Below are positions 18,276 through 29,410 of a DNA stretch of 64,000 bases, piece after piece. The notes beneath the pieces were generated by a model, which worked only from the letters and a program-made list of their open reading frames with translations, was not told the DNA's origin and did no database searches. Position 1 is the first letter of the stretch. Every line of letters begins with the position of its first letter. Source of the DNA: Allochromatium tepidum (GTDB lineage Bacteria > Pseudomonadota > Gammaproteobacteria > Chromatiales > Chromatiaceae); NCBI RefSeq assembly GCF_018409545.1, contig NZ_AP024563.1, positions 540,501 through 604,500 on the forward strand, in the 5' to 3' direction. A program made the position numbers and the translations under genes.

Positions 18276-19637
18276 TCAGATCAGCAAGCGTCGAATGTCG
18301 CCGAGCAGCTCGCGCAGCAGGCTGGTGAAGCGTGCCCCGTCGGCGCCGTCGACCACGCGATGGTCGTAGGACAGCGACAGCGGCAGCATCAGACGCGGCA
18401 TGAACTCGCGCCCGTTCCACACCGGCTTCGTCTCGGCGCGCGAGACGCCGAGGATGGCGACCTCGGGCGCGTTGACGATGGGCGTGAAGGCCGTTCCGCC
18501 GACGCCGCCGAGACTGGAGATCGAGAAGCAGCCGCCCTGCATGTCGCCCGGCAGCAGCTTGCCGTCGCGGGCCTTGGCGCTGAGATCCGCCAGTTCGGTG
18601 GCGAGCTGATGCAGACCCTTCCGGTCGACATCGCGCACCACAGGGACGACCAGACCGTTCGGCGTGTCGACCGCGACCCCGATATGGGTGTAATGCTTGT
18701 GGACCAGGCTCTCGCCATCCGGGGTCAGTGACGCCTTGAGCACGGGCATCCGCGCCAGTGCCGTCGCCACCGCCTTGAGCAGGAAGGGTAGGAGGGTCAG
18801 CTTGACGCCCCGCTTGGACGAAGCGTCCTTCTGGGCCTGGCGGAAGGCTTCGAGTTCGGTGATGTCAGCCTCGTCGAACTGGGTGACGTGCGGGATGCCG
18901 ATCCAGCAGCGGTGCAAATGGCGACCGCTGAGTTTGCGGATGCGCGGCAGCTCCCGGATCTCGGTCGGACCGAAGCGGGCGAAATCGACCTCTGGTGCGC
19001 TCGGGAGCCGGAAGACGCCCGTGGTGCTCGTCTCGGTCGTACCGCCGCCCTGAGCTAGGGTCTGCTTGACATAGCCCTGAACGTCGTCCTTGACGATGCG
19101 ACCCTTGGGGCCGGAACCCTTGACGCGCGCCAGATCGACGCCAAGCTCGCGCGCAAAGCGGCGCACGGCTGGACTCGCATGGGCCTTGCGACCACGGGCG
19201 ATGGCGGTCATGTCCTCGGGACGCGGAAGTACGGGGGCCTGACGTCGCTCGGTCTCACCGGGGGCACGGCGGAGCGGCTCAGGCTCTACATCCGTCTCGG
19301 CTCTTGGGCTGGGGGCTGGAGCCGCCGGCTCCGGAGTCTGAAGCTCGGCGGCCGGCGGGGACGTTTCGGCCGGACCTGAACCCTCGGCGGACGACCCGAC
19401 CGGTTCGACCCGCATCAGCCGATCACCCCGACTGACGCGATCGCCGGTCTTGACCAGGAGTTCACGGACGACTCCACCGATGGGGGCGGGGATCTCGATG
19501 GTCGCCTTGTCGCTTTCGAGGGTCAGAATGGATTGTTCGGCTTCGATCCGGTCGCCGGGGGCGACCAGGATCTCGATGATCTCGACACCGGAAAAATCGC
19601 CGATGTCGGGCAAGAGGATCTCTTCGAGGCTAGACAC
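18276..19637 (-). CDS. aceF: Dihydrolipoamide acetyltransferase (PDH E2)
   Basis: Core of the pyruvate dehydrogenase complex: transfers acetyl from lipoyl-Lys to CoA. One lipoyl domain (LPDIGDFSGVEIIEILVAPG, Lys in ESDKATIEIPA) is followed by a Pro/Glu/Ala linker, then a peripheral subunit-binding domain (SPAVRRFARELGVDLARVKG) and the catalytic domain ending in DHRVVDGADGARF. About 453 residues, shorter than E. coli E2, which has three lipoyl domains. GTG 19637 is chosen because AAGGAG (minus strand, near 19651-19646) sits 8 bases away. The TTG two codons earlier would be too close. Confidence 0.95.
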   Translation of the reverse strand: MSSLEEILLPDIGDFSGVEIIEILVAPGDRIEAEQSILTLESDKATIEIPAPIGGVVRELLVKTGDRVSRGDRLMRVEPVGSSAEGSGPAETSPPAAELQTPEPAAPAPSPRAETDVEPEPLRRAPGETERRQAPVLPRPEDMTAIARGRKAHASPAVRRFARELGVDLARVKGSGPKGRIVKDDVQGYVKQTLAQGGGTTETSTTGVFRLPSAPEVDFARFGPTEIRELPRIRKLSGRHLHRCWIGIPHVTQFDEADITELEAFRQAQKDASSKRGVKLTLLPFLLKAVATALARMPVLKASLTPDGESLVHKHYTHIGVAVDTPNGLVVPVVRDVDRKGLHQLATELADLSAKARDGKLLPGDMQGGCFSISSLGGVGGTAFTPIVNAPEVAILGVSRAETKPVWNGREFMPRLMLPLSLSYDHRVVDGADGARFTSLLRELLGDIRRLLI

Positions 19638-19672
19638 GCGCAATGCTCCTTAAAACCTGTTGACCAGTCGGC

Positions 19673-22327
19673 TCAGACGTTCACGGGGTTGGGCTTGTCC
19701 GGATCGATGCGGTACCTGGAGATGGCGTCCGTCACCATCGACACCGGGACCGCGCCCTCGTCGGCGAGCGCCTTGAGCGCGGCGAGCACCACCTGATGGC
19801 GGTCGACCTCGAAGAATTTGCGGAGCTGACGACGCATGTCGCTGCGTCCGAAGCCGTCGGTGCCCAGGGTCACATAGCGGCGTGGCACATAGGGCCGGAT
19901 CTGGTCGGCCTGGAGACGCATGTAGTCGGTCGCGGCTACGATGGGACCGCGCGTGTCGCCGAGCTGGGATTCGACATAGGTGACACGCGGCGTCTGGTCG
20001 GGATGGAGCCGGTTCCAGCGCTCGATCTCGATGCCTTCGCGGCGCAGTTCGTTGAAGCTGGTGACGCTCCAGACCGTCGAACCGACGCCGAAATCCTGCT
20101 CCAGCAACTCGGCCGCCGCCAGCACCTCGCGCAGGATGCTGCCCGAGCCGAGCAACTGGACCTGAGGCTCGCCGTCGGCGCCGTGCCGGACCGGATGCAT
20201 CCCCTTGAGGATGCCCTCCGCACAGCCCTCGGGCATCGGCGGCTGGACGTAATTCTCGTTCATCGCCGTGATGTAGTAGAAGACGTTTTCCTTGTCCTGA
20301 TACATCCGCCGCAGACCGTCCTGGACGATCACCGCCAGCTCATAGGCGTAGGCCGGGTCGTAGGCCACACAGTTGGGGATGGTCGAGGCCAGCAGCAGGC
20401 TGTGACCGTCCTGATGCTGCAAACCTTCACCCGCCAGCGTGGTGCGCCCGGCCGTGCCGCCGATCAGGAAGCCGCGCGCGCGCATGTCGCCCGCCGCCCA
20501 GGCCAGATCGCCGATGCGCTGGAAGCCGAACATCGAGTAGTAGATGTAGAAGGGGATCATGCTCTGGCCATGATTGGCGTAGGCCGTGGCCGCCGCGATC
20601 CAGGACGACATCGCCCCGGCCTCGTTGATGCCCTCCTGCAGGATCTGGCCTTTCTTGTCTTCGCGGTAGTACATGACCTGATCGGAGTCGACCGGCTCAT
20701 AGAGCTGACCCTGAGAGGCATAGATGCCGAGCTGACGGAACATGCCCTCCATGCCGAAGGTGCGCGCCTCGTCCGGGACGATGGGCACCACGTACTGACC
20801 GATCTGCTTGTCGCGCACCAGGAGCGTCAGCAGCCGCACGAAGGCCATGGTGGTCGACATCTCCTTGTCGCCGCTGCCGTCGAGCAGTGACTGGAAGGCG
20901 TCCAGGCTTGGCACCTGAAGCGGAGCAGCCTCGTCGCGTCGCGCCGGCAGGAAACCGCCGAGCTGCTCACGCCGCGCGTGCAGATACCGGCTCTCGGCGC
21001 TGTCGGGCGCGGGCTTGTAGAAGGGCGTGGCGTCGATCTGATCGTCCGAGATCGGAATGTTGAAGCGGTCGCGGAAGGCCCGCAGTGCCGTCTCGCCCAT
21101 CTTCTTCTGCGAATGGGTGATGTTCATGCCCTCGCCGGCCACACCCATGCCATAGCCCTTGACCGTCTTGGCCAGGATCACGGTCGGCTGGCCGGTGCAG
21201 CTCATGGCGGCGGCATAGGCGTTGAAGACCTTGATCGGATCATGGCCGCCGCGATTGAGCCGCCAGATGTCCTCGTCCGACATATTGGCGACCATCGCCT
21301 TGAGCTCATCGTACTTGCCGAAGAAGTGCTCGCGTGTATAGGCGCCGCCCTTGGCCTTGTACGCCTGATAGTCGCCGTCGAGACATTCCTCCATGCGCTT
21401 GAGCAGCAGCCCCAGCTTGTCGCGCGCAAACAGCGGATCCCAGTAACGCCCCCAGATGACCTTGATGACGTTCCAGCCCGCACCCCGGAACACGGCCTCC
21501 AGTTCCTGGATGATCTTGCCGTTGCCGCGCACCGGGCCGTCGAGCCGTTGCAGGTTGCAGTTGACCACGAACACCAGGTTGTCGAGCCGCTCGCGCGCCG
21601 CCAGCGAGATCGCGCCCAGGGACTCCGGTTCGTCCATCTCACCGTCGCCGAGGAAGGCCCAGACCTTGCGCCCGGCGGTGTTGACCAGTCCGCGATCGTT
21701 CAGATAGCGCATGAAGCGCGCCTGATAGATGGCCATCAGCGGCCCCAGCCCCATCGAGACCGTGGGGAACTGCCAGAAGCCGGGCATCAGCCAGGGATGC
21801 GGATAGGACGACAGCCCATGACCATCGACCTCCTGGCGGAAGTGATGGAGCTGCTCCTCGCTGATCCGGCCTTCGAGGAAGGCGCGCGCATAGATGCCGG
21901 GCGCGGTATGCCCCTGGAAGAACACCAGATCCCCGCCGTGATCCTTGGTGCGCGCGTGCAGGAAGTGGTTGTAGGCGACATCGATCAGGGTCGCCGAGGA
22001 GGCGAAGCTGGAGATGTGCCCGCCCAGCTCGGTCGAAAGGCGGTTGGCCTGCACCACCATGGCCATCGCATTCCAGCGCACCAGCGAGCGGATACGCCGC
22101 TCCAGCGCCAGATCGCCCGGAAAGGGCTGTTCGGCCTGGACCGGGATGGTGTTCAGATAAGCGGTGTTGGCGCTGTAGGGCAGATAGGCGCCCGAGCGGC
22201 GGGCCTTGTCGATCAGGCGTTCGAGCAGGAAATGGGCGCGCTCGACGCCTTCGTTCTCCAGCACGGCCTCGAGCGAGTCGAGCCATTCCTGAGTCTCTTG
22301 CGGATCGATATCGGGCTTGTGGGTCAT
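19673..22327 (-). CDS. aceE: Pyruvate dehydrogenase E1, homodimeric type
   Basis: Thiamine-diphosphate enzyme that decarboxylates pyruvate and acetylates the E2 lipoyl group. At 884 residues it matches the E. coli AceE family. Visible blocks: GGHISSFASSATLIDVAYNH, HTAPGIYARAFLEGR, the ThDP-Mg motif FLGDGEMDEPESLGAI with VVNCNLQRLDGPV, and GINEAGAMSSWIAAATAY in the second half. First gene of the PDH operon; aceF follows after a 35-base gap. Confidence 0.97.
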   Translation of the reverse strand: MTHKPDIDPQETQEWLDSLEAVLENEGVERAHFLLERLIDKARRSGAYLPYSANTAYLNTIPVQAEQPFPGDLALERRIRSLVRWNAMAMVVQANRLSTELGGHISSFASSATLIDVAYNHFLHARTKDHGGDLVFFQGHTAPGIYARAFLEGRISEEQLHHFRQEVDGHGLSSYPHPWLMPGFWQFPTVSMGLGPLMAIYQARFMRYLNDRGLVNTAGRKVWAFLGDGEMDEPESLGAISLAARERLDNLVFVVNCNLQRLDGPVRGNGKIIQELEAVFRGAGWNVIKVIWGRYWDPLFARDKLGLLLKRMEECLDGDYQAYKAKGGAYTREHFFGKYDELKAMVANMSDEDIWRLNRGGHDPIKVFNAYAAAMSCTGQPTVILAKTVKGYGMGVAGEGMNITHSQKKMGETALRAFRDRFNIPISDDQIDATPFYKPAPDSAESRYLHARREQLGGFLPARRDEAAPLQVPSLDAFQSLLDGSGDKEMSTTMAFVRLLTLLVRDKQIGQYVVPIVPDEARTFGMEGMFRQLGIYASQGQLYEPVDSDQVMYYREDKKGQILQEGINEAGAMSSWIAAATAYANHGQSMIPFYIYYSMFGFQRIGDLAWAAGDMRARGFLIGGTAGRTTLAGEGLQHQDGHSLLLASTIPNCVAYDPAYAYELAVIVQDGLRRMYQDKENVFYYITAMNENYVQPPMPEGCAEGILKGMHPVRHGADGEPQVQLLGSGSILREVLAAAELLEQDFGVGSTVWSVTSFNELRREGIEIERWNRLHPDQTPRVTYVESQLGDTRGPIVAATDYMRLQADQIRPYVPRRYVTLGTDGFGRSDMRRQLRKFFEVDRHQVVLAALKALADEGAVPVSMVTDAISRYRIDPDKPNPVNV

Positions 22328-22380
22328 CAGTCGGTTCCAGGGAGACGTTTCGAGACGATGTCAGTGTAGACAAAGTCGCC

Positions 22381-22386
22381 AGTATA
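22381..22386 (-). promoter_or_regulatory. Candidate -10 element of the aceE operon
   Basis: On the minus strand, TATACT lies 54 bases before the aceE ATG, preceded by an AT-rich stretch (TTTAATAAA) where the -35 region would fall. The AT-richness stands out from the surroundings. No recognisable -35 hexamer or PdhR-like operator was seen. Confidence 0.4.
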
Positions 22387-22447
22387 CCTGGATCGACGAT
22401 TTATTAAATACTGAGGATTCGATTTAGCAATGCAGACTTCGGAAAGG

Positions 22448-22765
22448 TCACTTGGGCGTCTGTCCCGCCTCCAGGTCTTTCAACAGGGTCCGTAGCTCCG
22501 TCATGGCCTGTTCGGCCTTGGTATTCGGGTCATACACGAAATCATCCAAACGGAAGACATCGCGCAGCTCGGCGGACAGCCGCTGCGGCTGGAGCACGCT
22601 ATAGATGCGGCGCCACTCGCCCTCGACGCGCAGGGCCAGACGCGGATTGATCAGATACTGGCCGTGGCGCAGACGCAGGAACAGCTTGCGGTTGTAGCGA
22701 TCCTCGCGGCTGACCTCGTTCTTCGACAGGATCGAGGTGCCCCGGCGTAGGCTCCATCCGCCCAT
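22448..22765 (-). CDS. Small hypothetical protein, probably truncated at its N-terminus
   Basis: About 105 residues from ATG 22765, basic in the first half (LRRGTSILSKNEVSREDRYN, then a segment rich in Arg and Leu) and acidic or helical at the end (NTKAEQAMTELRTLLKDLEA). No signal peptide, membrane helix or known motif. I do not recognise the family. The start codon falls inside the left arm of an inverted repeat (22763-22777), so the original 5' end may have been replaced by that insertion. Upstream-facing sequence is mobile-element debris. Coding-like codon use favours a real gene fragment over chance. Confidence 0.45.
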   Translation of the reverse strand: MGGWSLRRGTSILSKNEVSREDRYNRKLFLRLRHGQYLINPRLALRVEGEWRRIYSVLQPQRLSAELRDVFRLDDFVYDPNTKAEQAMTELRTLLKDLEAGQTPK

Positions 22766-22918
22766 GGCTTTGAAGGTGCAAAAATACAACATTAGGAATC
22801 AATCGCTTGCGATGTTGAATCTGGTGTGGACCGCCCAACTTTCCCTAGCCTGGGCTTTGCTAACCCAGCAAAATCAAGACATTGAGCGCAAGCACTTTTT
22901 GTGACCTTCAAAGCCATG
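22763..22918. repeat. 156-bp inverted-repeat unit (possible MITE)
   Basis: CATGGCTTTGAAGGT at 22763-22777 is repeated exactly as its reverse complement at 22904-22918. After one mismatch zone both arms continue into an A5/T5 run, giving about 20 bp of partial terminal repeat around a 126-bp interior without an open frame. The interior holds a small palindrome, ATCGCTTGCGAT. Size and layout resemble a miniature inverted-repeat element. No related transposase is visible in the window. Confidence 0.5.
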
Positions 22919-22929
22919 ACATCGCTTGG

Positions 22930-23087
22930 CCGAAGGTGACCGAGCAAAGCGGGAAACATACGGTCTTTGCATAGCGGAGTCTACGGCACTTCGCGCGTCG
23001 CGAAAGCGAGTGTAACCGAAGAACCGGATGCGGGAAAACTGCACGTCCGGGACTGTGGCGGGGGAACCGGGTAACCGGTTTCCCTAC
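22930..23087 (+). ncRNA. Degenerate 3' end of a group II intron (domains V-VI)
   Basis: The stretch 23021-23053 (GAACCGGATGCGGG..., GCACGTCCGGGAC) has the layout of a group II intron domain V hairpin. It is followed by a domain VI-like hairpin (AACCGG-GTAA-CCGGTT, 23065-23080) and ends CCCTAC. No reverse transcriptase or 5' half lies upstream; the MITE-like unit does. The domain V base reads GAAC/GGAC instead of the usual GAGC/GUUC, so it is probably inactive. The rest of the gap up to tgt shows no gene. Confidence 0.5.
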
Positions 23088-23203
23088 GCCGGAGTGAATC
23101 AGAATATGGCGATAAGATTAATGCCTTTACCAAAAATGCGACTAATGCTTTGAGTCAATCGTTTGTATTGAAATCGCTCGATCGTTCGAGGCGGGTCGAT
23201 CGA

Positions 23204-24358
<1,155 letters not shown>

Positions 24359-25378
24359 TCAGTGTTGAGTGCCGACAGCCGCCGTCATCGTCAGTGCCGT
24401 CTGGAGCGCCAGGCGCAGACTGCCGAGATCGGCGTGGTCGGTTCCGGCCAGTTCCAGCGCCGTGCCGTGATCGACCGAGGTGCGGATGATCGGCAGTCCA
24501 AGCGTCACATTGACCGCCTGACCGAACCCGAGATGCTTGAGCACCGGCAGCCCCTGGTCGTGATACATGGCCAGCACCGCATCGGCTGTTTTCAGACGCG
24601 GCGGCACGAACAGGGTATCGGCGGGCAACGGACCGACCAGATTCCAGCCGCGTGCGCGCCGTTCATCGAGCACGGGCGTGATGACGTCAATCTCCTCGCG
24701 CCCCATGTGTCCGCCCTCACCGGCGTGCGGATTGAGTCCGCACACCAGGATACGCGGCTGCTTCAGCCCGAAGCGCTCGACGAGATCCCGATGCAGGATG
24801 TCGACCACGCACCCGAGCGATTCGCGCGTGATGGCCGCGCTGACCGCCGCCAGCGGCAGATGCGTGGTCGCCAGCGCCACGCGCAGACCGGGCGTGGCCA
24901 GCATCATCACCGGCTCGGCCCCGCAACGCTCGGCCAGAAACTCGGTGTGTCCGGTGAAGTGGATACCGGCCTCGTTGATGACGCCCTTGTGTACCGGTCC
25001 CGTGACCAACGCATCGAATGTGTGATCGAGACAGCCGTCACAGGCGCGTCTCAGGGTCTCCAGCACATAGCCGGCGTTGGCCGGATCGAGCCGACCGGGT
25101 GTCGCCGCCCGTTCGAGCGCCACCGGCCAGACTTTGAGCTGACCGGGTCGGTTCGGAGTCGGCGCCTGAGCCTGAGCCGGATCGAAGGGCGTGATTGTCA
25201 GCGCCAGACCGAGCCGAGCCGCACGCTCGGCCAGCAGGTCCGGGTCGGCGATGGCCACACGTTCGGCTGAACAGCCTTCGGCCGCCGCCAGACGCGCGAT
25301 CAGGTCGGGGCCGATGCCGGCCGGTTCACCCGGCGTCAGGGCCAGGCGCGGCACGCGCGATGCATTTGGACGTGTCAT
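24359..25378 (-). CDS. pdxA: 4-hydroxythreonine-4-phosphate dehydrogenase
   Basis: NAD-dependent oxidative step of the DXP-dependent pyridoxal phosphate pathway. Starts at ATG 25378 with [14 protein letters not shown], the family's N-terminal nucleotide and substrate motif. Metal-binding His residues lie in [26 protein letters not shown] and [37 protein letters not shown] is near the C-terminus. About 339 residues, normal. It belongs to the lptD-surA-pdxA cluster. The usual next gene ksgA is absent, and tgt stands in its place. Confidence 0.96.
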   Translation of the reverse strand: MTRPNASRVPRLALTPGEPAGIGPDLIARLAAAEGCSAERVAIADPDLLAERAARLGLALTITPFDPAQAQAPTPNRPGQLKVWPVALERAATPGRLDPANAGYVLETLRRACDGCLDHTFDALVTGPVHKGVINEAGIHFTGHTEFLAERCGAEPVMMLATPGLRVALATTHLPLAAVSAAITRESLGCVVDILHRDLVERFGLKQPRILVCGLNPHAGEGGHMGREEIDVITPVLDERRARGWNLVGPLPADTLFVPPRLKTADAVLAMYHDQGLPVLKHLGFGQAVNVTLGLPIIRTSVDHGTALELAGTDHADLGSLRLALQTALTMTAAVGTQH

Positions 25379-25389
25379 GGCGTCTGAAC

Positions 25390-26742
25390 TCAGGCGTCCT
25401 GGTCGAGCCGGATCTCGACATAGGCCTCGTCGCGCAACTGGCGCAACCATTCCTCCGTCGCTTCCTCGGCCTTGCGCCGTTGCAGCGCCTCGCGCGCCTT
25501 CAGACGCAGGATGTCCTCGTTGGCACTCTGCCGTCGTCGTTCCTCGACCTGGAGGATGTGCCAGCCGAAGGGACTCTTGAAGGGCTCGCTGGTCGCCCCG
25601 ACCGCCAGGGCGTTCATCTGCTCCTCGAACTCAGGCACCGTGTTGCCCGGATCGACCCAGCCCAGTTCGCCGCCCTTGAGTGCCGAGCCGGTATCGTCCG
25701 AGTTCGCCCGCGCCAGGGTTGCGAAGTCCTCACCGCCGATGATGCGCTCGCGCAGTTGCAGCAACCGCTGGCGCGCGTCGGCGTCCGAGACGATCTCGTT
25801 GGTACGGATCAGGATGTGACGCGCCCGCGTCTGGGTGACATCCTCGGGCGTAGCGGCCTTGATCTCGCGCATCCGGATGATGTGGAAACCGCTCGGGCTG
25901 CGCAACGGCTCGCTGATCTCGCCCTCGGCCAGGGTATAGGCCAGATCCGACACCAGACTCGGCACCGCGCCCATCTCGAACCAGCCCAGATCACCACCCT
26001 CCAGGGCGTTGCGTCCATCCGACTCGCGCGCCGCCACCTCGGCGAAGTCGGCCCCGCCGCGCAGACGCTCCACCAGTCGCTTGGCCTTGTCCTCGGCGCG
26101 TTTGACCTGCTCCGGGGTCGGGTTGTCGGGCAGGGCGATCAGGATGTGCTGCAAACGCACCTGCTCGCGCTCGATCAGCCGGCCGGCCTCGCGCGCGAGG
26201 AAACGGTCGACCTCGGGTTCGCTCACCTGGATCTTGCGCACCACTTCCTGATTCTGCAGCCGGCTGCTCAGGATCTGTGAGCGCGTGTCCTCACGGAAGT
26301 CCTCGAAGCGGATGCCGCCGGCCTCCAGCGTCGCTTTGAGCTCGTCGAGCGACAGACCGTTGCGGCCGGCGATACCCTGGAGCGCCTCTTCCAGCGTGGC
26401 CTCGTCGACCTTGAGGCCGAGCTCCTTGGCCCGCTGTTGCTGCAAGTGCTTGAGGATGAGCCGGTCGAGCACCTGCTTGCGCAACTGCTCAGGGGGCGGC
26501 ACCGCCGTCCCGCGCTGGTTGAGCTGCGGGATCACCAGCGCGATCTCGCGTTCCAGCTCGCTCTGCACCACCACGTCGTCGTTGACCACCGCGACGATGG
26601 CGTCCAATGCCTGGGCCGAGACCGGCGCCGGCCCCATTCCGAGTGCCAGCGCGAGTCCCAGCGTAAGTCCCGGCAGCGTCCCACGCGGGGACAGGCGCGG
26701 CGTCATCCACGCCGGTGCGCCTCTATTCGGACTGATAGCCAT
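25390..26742 (-). CDS. surA: Periplasmic chaperone/peptidyl-prolyl isomerase SurA
   Basis: Escorts unfolded outer-membrane proteins to BAM. Signal peptide ends near [10 protein letters not shown]. The N-terminal chaperone domain ([18 protein letters not shown]) is followed by two parvulin domains with [11 protein letters not shown]...[10 protein letters not shown] and [11 protein letters not shown]...[10 protein letters not shown], and by a C-terminal helix. Its 450 residues match the family. ATG 26742 has GAGGA just upstream and overlaps the lptD end by 20 bases; a second ATG at 26706 would also give a signal peptide. Second gene of the lptD operon. Confidence 0.95.
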   Translation of the reverse strand: MAISPNRGAPAWMTPRLSPRGTLPGLTLGLALALGMGPAPVSAQALDAIVAVVNDDVVVQSELEREIALVIPQLNQRGTAVPPPEQLRKQVLDRLILKHLQQQRAKELGLKVDEATLEEALQGIAGRNGLSLDELKATLEAGGIRFEDFREDTRSQILSSRLQNQEVVRKIQVSEPEVDRFLAREAGRLIEREQVRLQHILIALPDNPTPEQVKRAEDKAKRLVERLRGGADFAEVAARESDGRNALEGGDLGWFEMGAVPSLVSDLAYTLAEGEISEPLRSPSGFHIIRMREIKAATPEDVTQTRARHILIRTNEIVSDADARQRLLQLRERIIGGEDFATLARANSDDTGSALKGGELGWVDPGNTVPEFEEQMNALAVGATSEPFKSPFGWHILQVEERRRQSANEDILRLKAREALQRRKAEEATEEWLRQLRDEAYVEIRLDQDA

Positions 26743-29266
26743 AGATTCCTCGTTGCAGAACCTTATCGATCGAATTGCCGAAGGAGCCGAGACCGGCCAG
26801 CTCCAGTTGCAGCATGATACTGGTGCTCGCCGGCTGGTCGGCGTCGCGCTTGAGACGCTGACCCAGCACCCGCAGACGCCAGCAGCACTGGCCGAACTCC
26901 AGCCCGGCGAAGGCTTCCACCGTCTCGTCGTTGAGCAGTGAATAGAGCCAGCGTCCGACCACCCGCACCCGTGGGCCGATGGGCATCTGGAACGCGAGGT
27001 CCGTGTCCTCGTATTCCTCCGACGCCTGGCTGCCCAGATTGTAGCGGTAGGCGAGATTGATCAGGCGCTCGCTGTCGGGGGCATAGCGGAGCTGGAGGAT
27101 CTGCTTCTCCCAGGCCTGCCCGTCGTCGTCATGCGGATTCCATTGCAGCCCCACCTGCGCCGTCCAGTCGCGATGCAGGCGCGCCGCCAGTTCGCCGGCC
27201 AGCGACGAACTGGTGTCGTCGCGTGGCGCCGAGGAATCGAGTTGGACGCGGCGCTCATCGAAGTAGTAGATCTGGCCCAGACTGGCACGCAGGAGCTCGT
27301 CGCCATCGCGGTTGGCGATGGTGCGCGAGGTCAGCCCCAGGGTGAGACGGTTCTCGTCGCTGATGCGGTCGTAGCCGGTGAAGCGGTTGGGGCGAAACAG
27401 ACTCGCGAAGCTGAAATCGAGCGCCGTGGTGTCGAACCGCGGATTGTCGGATTGATCCTCGTGGGCGGTGAGGACGTAATAGAGCCGGGGCTCGAGCGTT
27501 TGCAGCGTCTCGTGCCCGAACCAGTCGGCCTCGCGCTCGAAGATCAGCTTGCCGTCGAGATCCACACTCGGGATCAGGTGGCTCGGTTGACTGTCGGCGC
27601 CCTCCACCTGATCGATGAGATCGTACTGGGTGTAATAGAGCCGCGCGCGCGGAATGAGATGACCGAAGCCGCGCCGCAGCGGCCAGCGCAACGAGGGAAT
27701 GGCGACCAGCCGGCTGCCATGGACGGCCGAATCGTGGTCGAAATAGTCGTACTGCGCCTCGAAGTCGTATTCCAGTCCGCCGATCAGTGCGTCGGGCGAG
27801 AGGTTCAGCTCGAGGTGCGGGAGCTGTCCATAGGGCCGGTTGGCCGGCGCGATGCCGGTGTCGACCGTCTGGAACTGCTGCACGCGCCCCAGTGCCCACC
27901 AGCCGTCGCCCCTGTACCAGACATCCGCACGCTGACTGAGGTTGCGCACGCTCGTCACATCGAGCCTGTTGCCGAAATCGATCAGATAGCGGTCGTCGGA
28001 GACCGAGGCATAGTCGATCGCCGTCGACCAGCGTGTGCCGAACCAGGCGGACTGGTTGACGCGCAAGGCGCCACGCGCGCCCTCGTCTTCGTTCTTCCAA
28101 TCGCTCGGCAGGAGCTCGCCGTCGAGTTCGATGCGCTGCCAGGGCGAGAGATGGCGGAACTCGGCCCCGAGCATCAGCCCGCGCGAGCTCATCAGACGCG
28201 GCGTCAGGGTCGCGTCCATGTTGGGCGCGATGTTCCAGTAATAGGGGAGGCTGAGATCGAATCCGGTCTCCTCGGAGGTGCCGATGGTCGGGATCAGAAA
28301 GCCGCTGCGCCGGCGTCCATCGATCGGGAAGGCCAGATAGGGCGTGTAGAGCAGGGGCACGTCCCAGAGACGCAGGTGCGCGTGGCGTGCCACACCCAGA
28401 CCCGTACTCTGATCCAGATCCAGATCGCGCGCGCGCAGTGTCCAGGCCGAGTTACCGGGCGGGCAGGTGGTATAGAGGACGTCGCGATAGCGGCTGCGTT
28501 TGGCGTCGAACAGCCAGGCCTCATCCGCGGCGCCGCGCAGATTGGCCCGTCCGTGCATCCGGTAGCCGGCCTGCTCCAGGTGTCCGCGCTTGGTCTCCAG
28601 ATTGTAGTCGGCGCGCTCGCCGATCACGCGCAGTTCCGGATAATCCAGCTCGACGCCACCGCCGGCGCTGATGTCTCCGGTGCGCCGGTCGTAGCGCGAA
28701 CGCTCGGCGCGCAAGCGGCGCGATTCCTGGACGATATCGACCTCGCCCTGCAACTGGATCAGATCGCGCTCGCGGTCGTAGTCGACCAGATCGGCCGTGA
28801 TCTCGATCGGCAGGCGTTGCGCCTCAGGCGGTGGGGACGCCGGCGCGATCTTCGTGACGCCGTGCGCGGGTCCGCAGTACTCCCAGCCGAGATCCAGATG
28901 CAGACGGCGGTCATCGGCGCGTTGTTCGACGGGGATGGCGGCCGGCGGTGCCACAGGTGTCTCGTCCGGCGGAGCGAGGGTGAGACCCTGGGCATCCTGC
29001 CGCTCCAGGGTCGCGAGCGCCGCGTCACGCTCGGCCGGACGACTGGGCGTCAGGGGCGATTCGGCCCTGGGCGCGCGCTCCGGCGTGGTGGGCGTGAAGC
29101 CGGTCTGGGGCGCGGCGTCCGGAGCCGTGTTCGACGACGCGCTCGCTGGGTTGGATAGACTCGGATCCGGGCTGGATTCGGTCGCCCCGCCTGGAGCCGA
29201 GACAGCCGCGAGCACCAGCAGCGCGACCGCGCATGCGCTCTGTTTGAAATCGGCCTGGGTCGGCAT
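26723..29266 (-). CDS. lptD: LPS-assembly protein LptD
   Basis: Outer-membrane beta-barrel that inserts lipopolysaccharide into the outer leaflet together with LptE. A signal peptide (about residues 1-28) is followed by an unusually long Pro/Ala/Ser-rich low-complexity stretch (to about 120), then the OstA jelly-roll (ITADLVDYDRERDLIQLQGE). The barrel shows alternating aromatic strands such as LYYTQYDL and RLYYVLTAH. At 847 residues it is slightly longer than E. coli LptD because of the N-terminal stretch. First gene of the lptD-surA-pdxA operon and divergent from the amgK-like kinase. Confidence 0.95.
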   Translation of the reverse strand: MPTQADFKQSACAVALLVLAAVSAPGGATESSPDPSLSNPASASSNTAPDAAPQTGFTPTTPERAPRAESPLTPSRPAERDAALATLERQDAQGLTLAPPDETPVAPPAAIPVEQRADDRRLHLDLGWEYCGPAHGVTKIAPASPPPEAQRLPIEITADLVDYDRERDLIQLQGEVDIVQESRRLRAERSRYDRRTGDISAGGGVELDYPELRVIGERADYNLETKRGHLEQAGYRMHGRANLRGAADEAWLFDAKRSRYRDVLYTTCPPGNSAWTLRARDLDLDQSTGLGVARHAHLRLWDVPLLYTPYLAFPIDGRRRSGFLIPTIGTSEETGFDLSLPYYWNIAPNMDATLTPRLMSSRGLMLGAEFRHLSPWQRIELDGELLPSDWKNEDEGARGALRVNQSAWFGTRWSTAIDYASVSDDRYLIDFGNRLDVTSVRNLSQRADVWYRGDGWWALGRVQQFQTVDTGIAPANRPYGQLPHLELNLSPDALIGGLEYDFEAQYDYFDHDSAVHGSRLVAIPSLRWPLRRGFGHLIPRARLYYTQYDLIDQVEGADSQPSHLIPSVDLDGKLIFEREADWFGHETLQTLEPRLYYVLTAHEDQSDNPRFDTTALDFSFASLFRPNRFTGYDRISDENRLTLGLTSRTIANRDGDELLRASLGQIYYFDERRVQLDSSAPRDDTSSSLAGELAARLHRDWTAQVGLQWNPHDDDGQAWEKQILQLRYAPDSERLINLAYRYNLGSQASEEYEDTDLAFQMPIGPRVRVVGRWLYSLLNDETVEAFAGLEFGQCCWRLRVLGQRLKRDADQPASTSIMLQLELAGLGSFGNSIDKVLQRGIYGYQSE

Positions 29267-29410
29267 GGGTCGGGGAGATGTGATCGAATGAGTGGACGCT
29301 GGAGGCTTGGACCTGTAACCATGTCACATCCGGGGCGCGCCATCAATCGCCGATGACGGCATCGAGGTTCGCGGACCCCGGTTCGACGATTTTTTGACCG
29401 TTTGGAGTGA

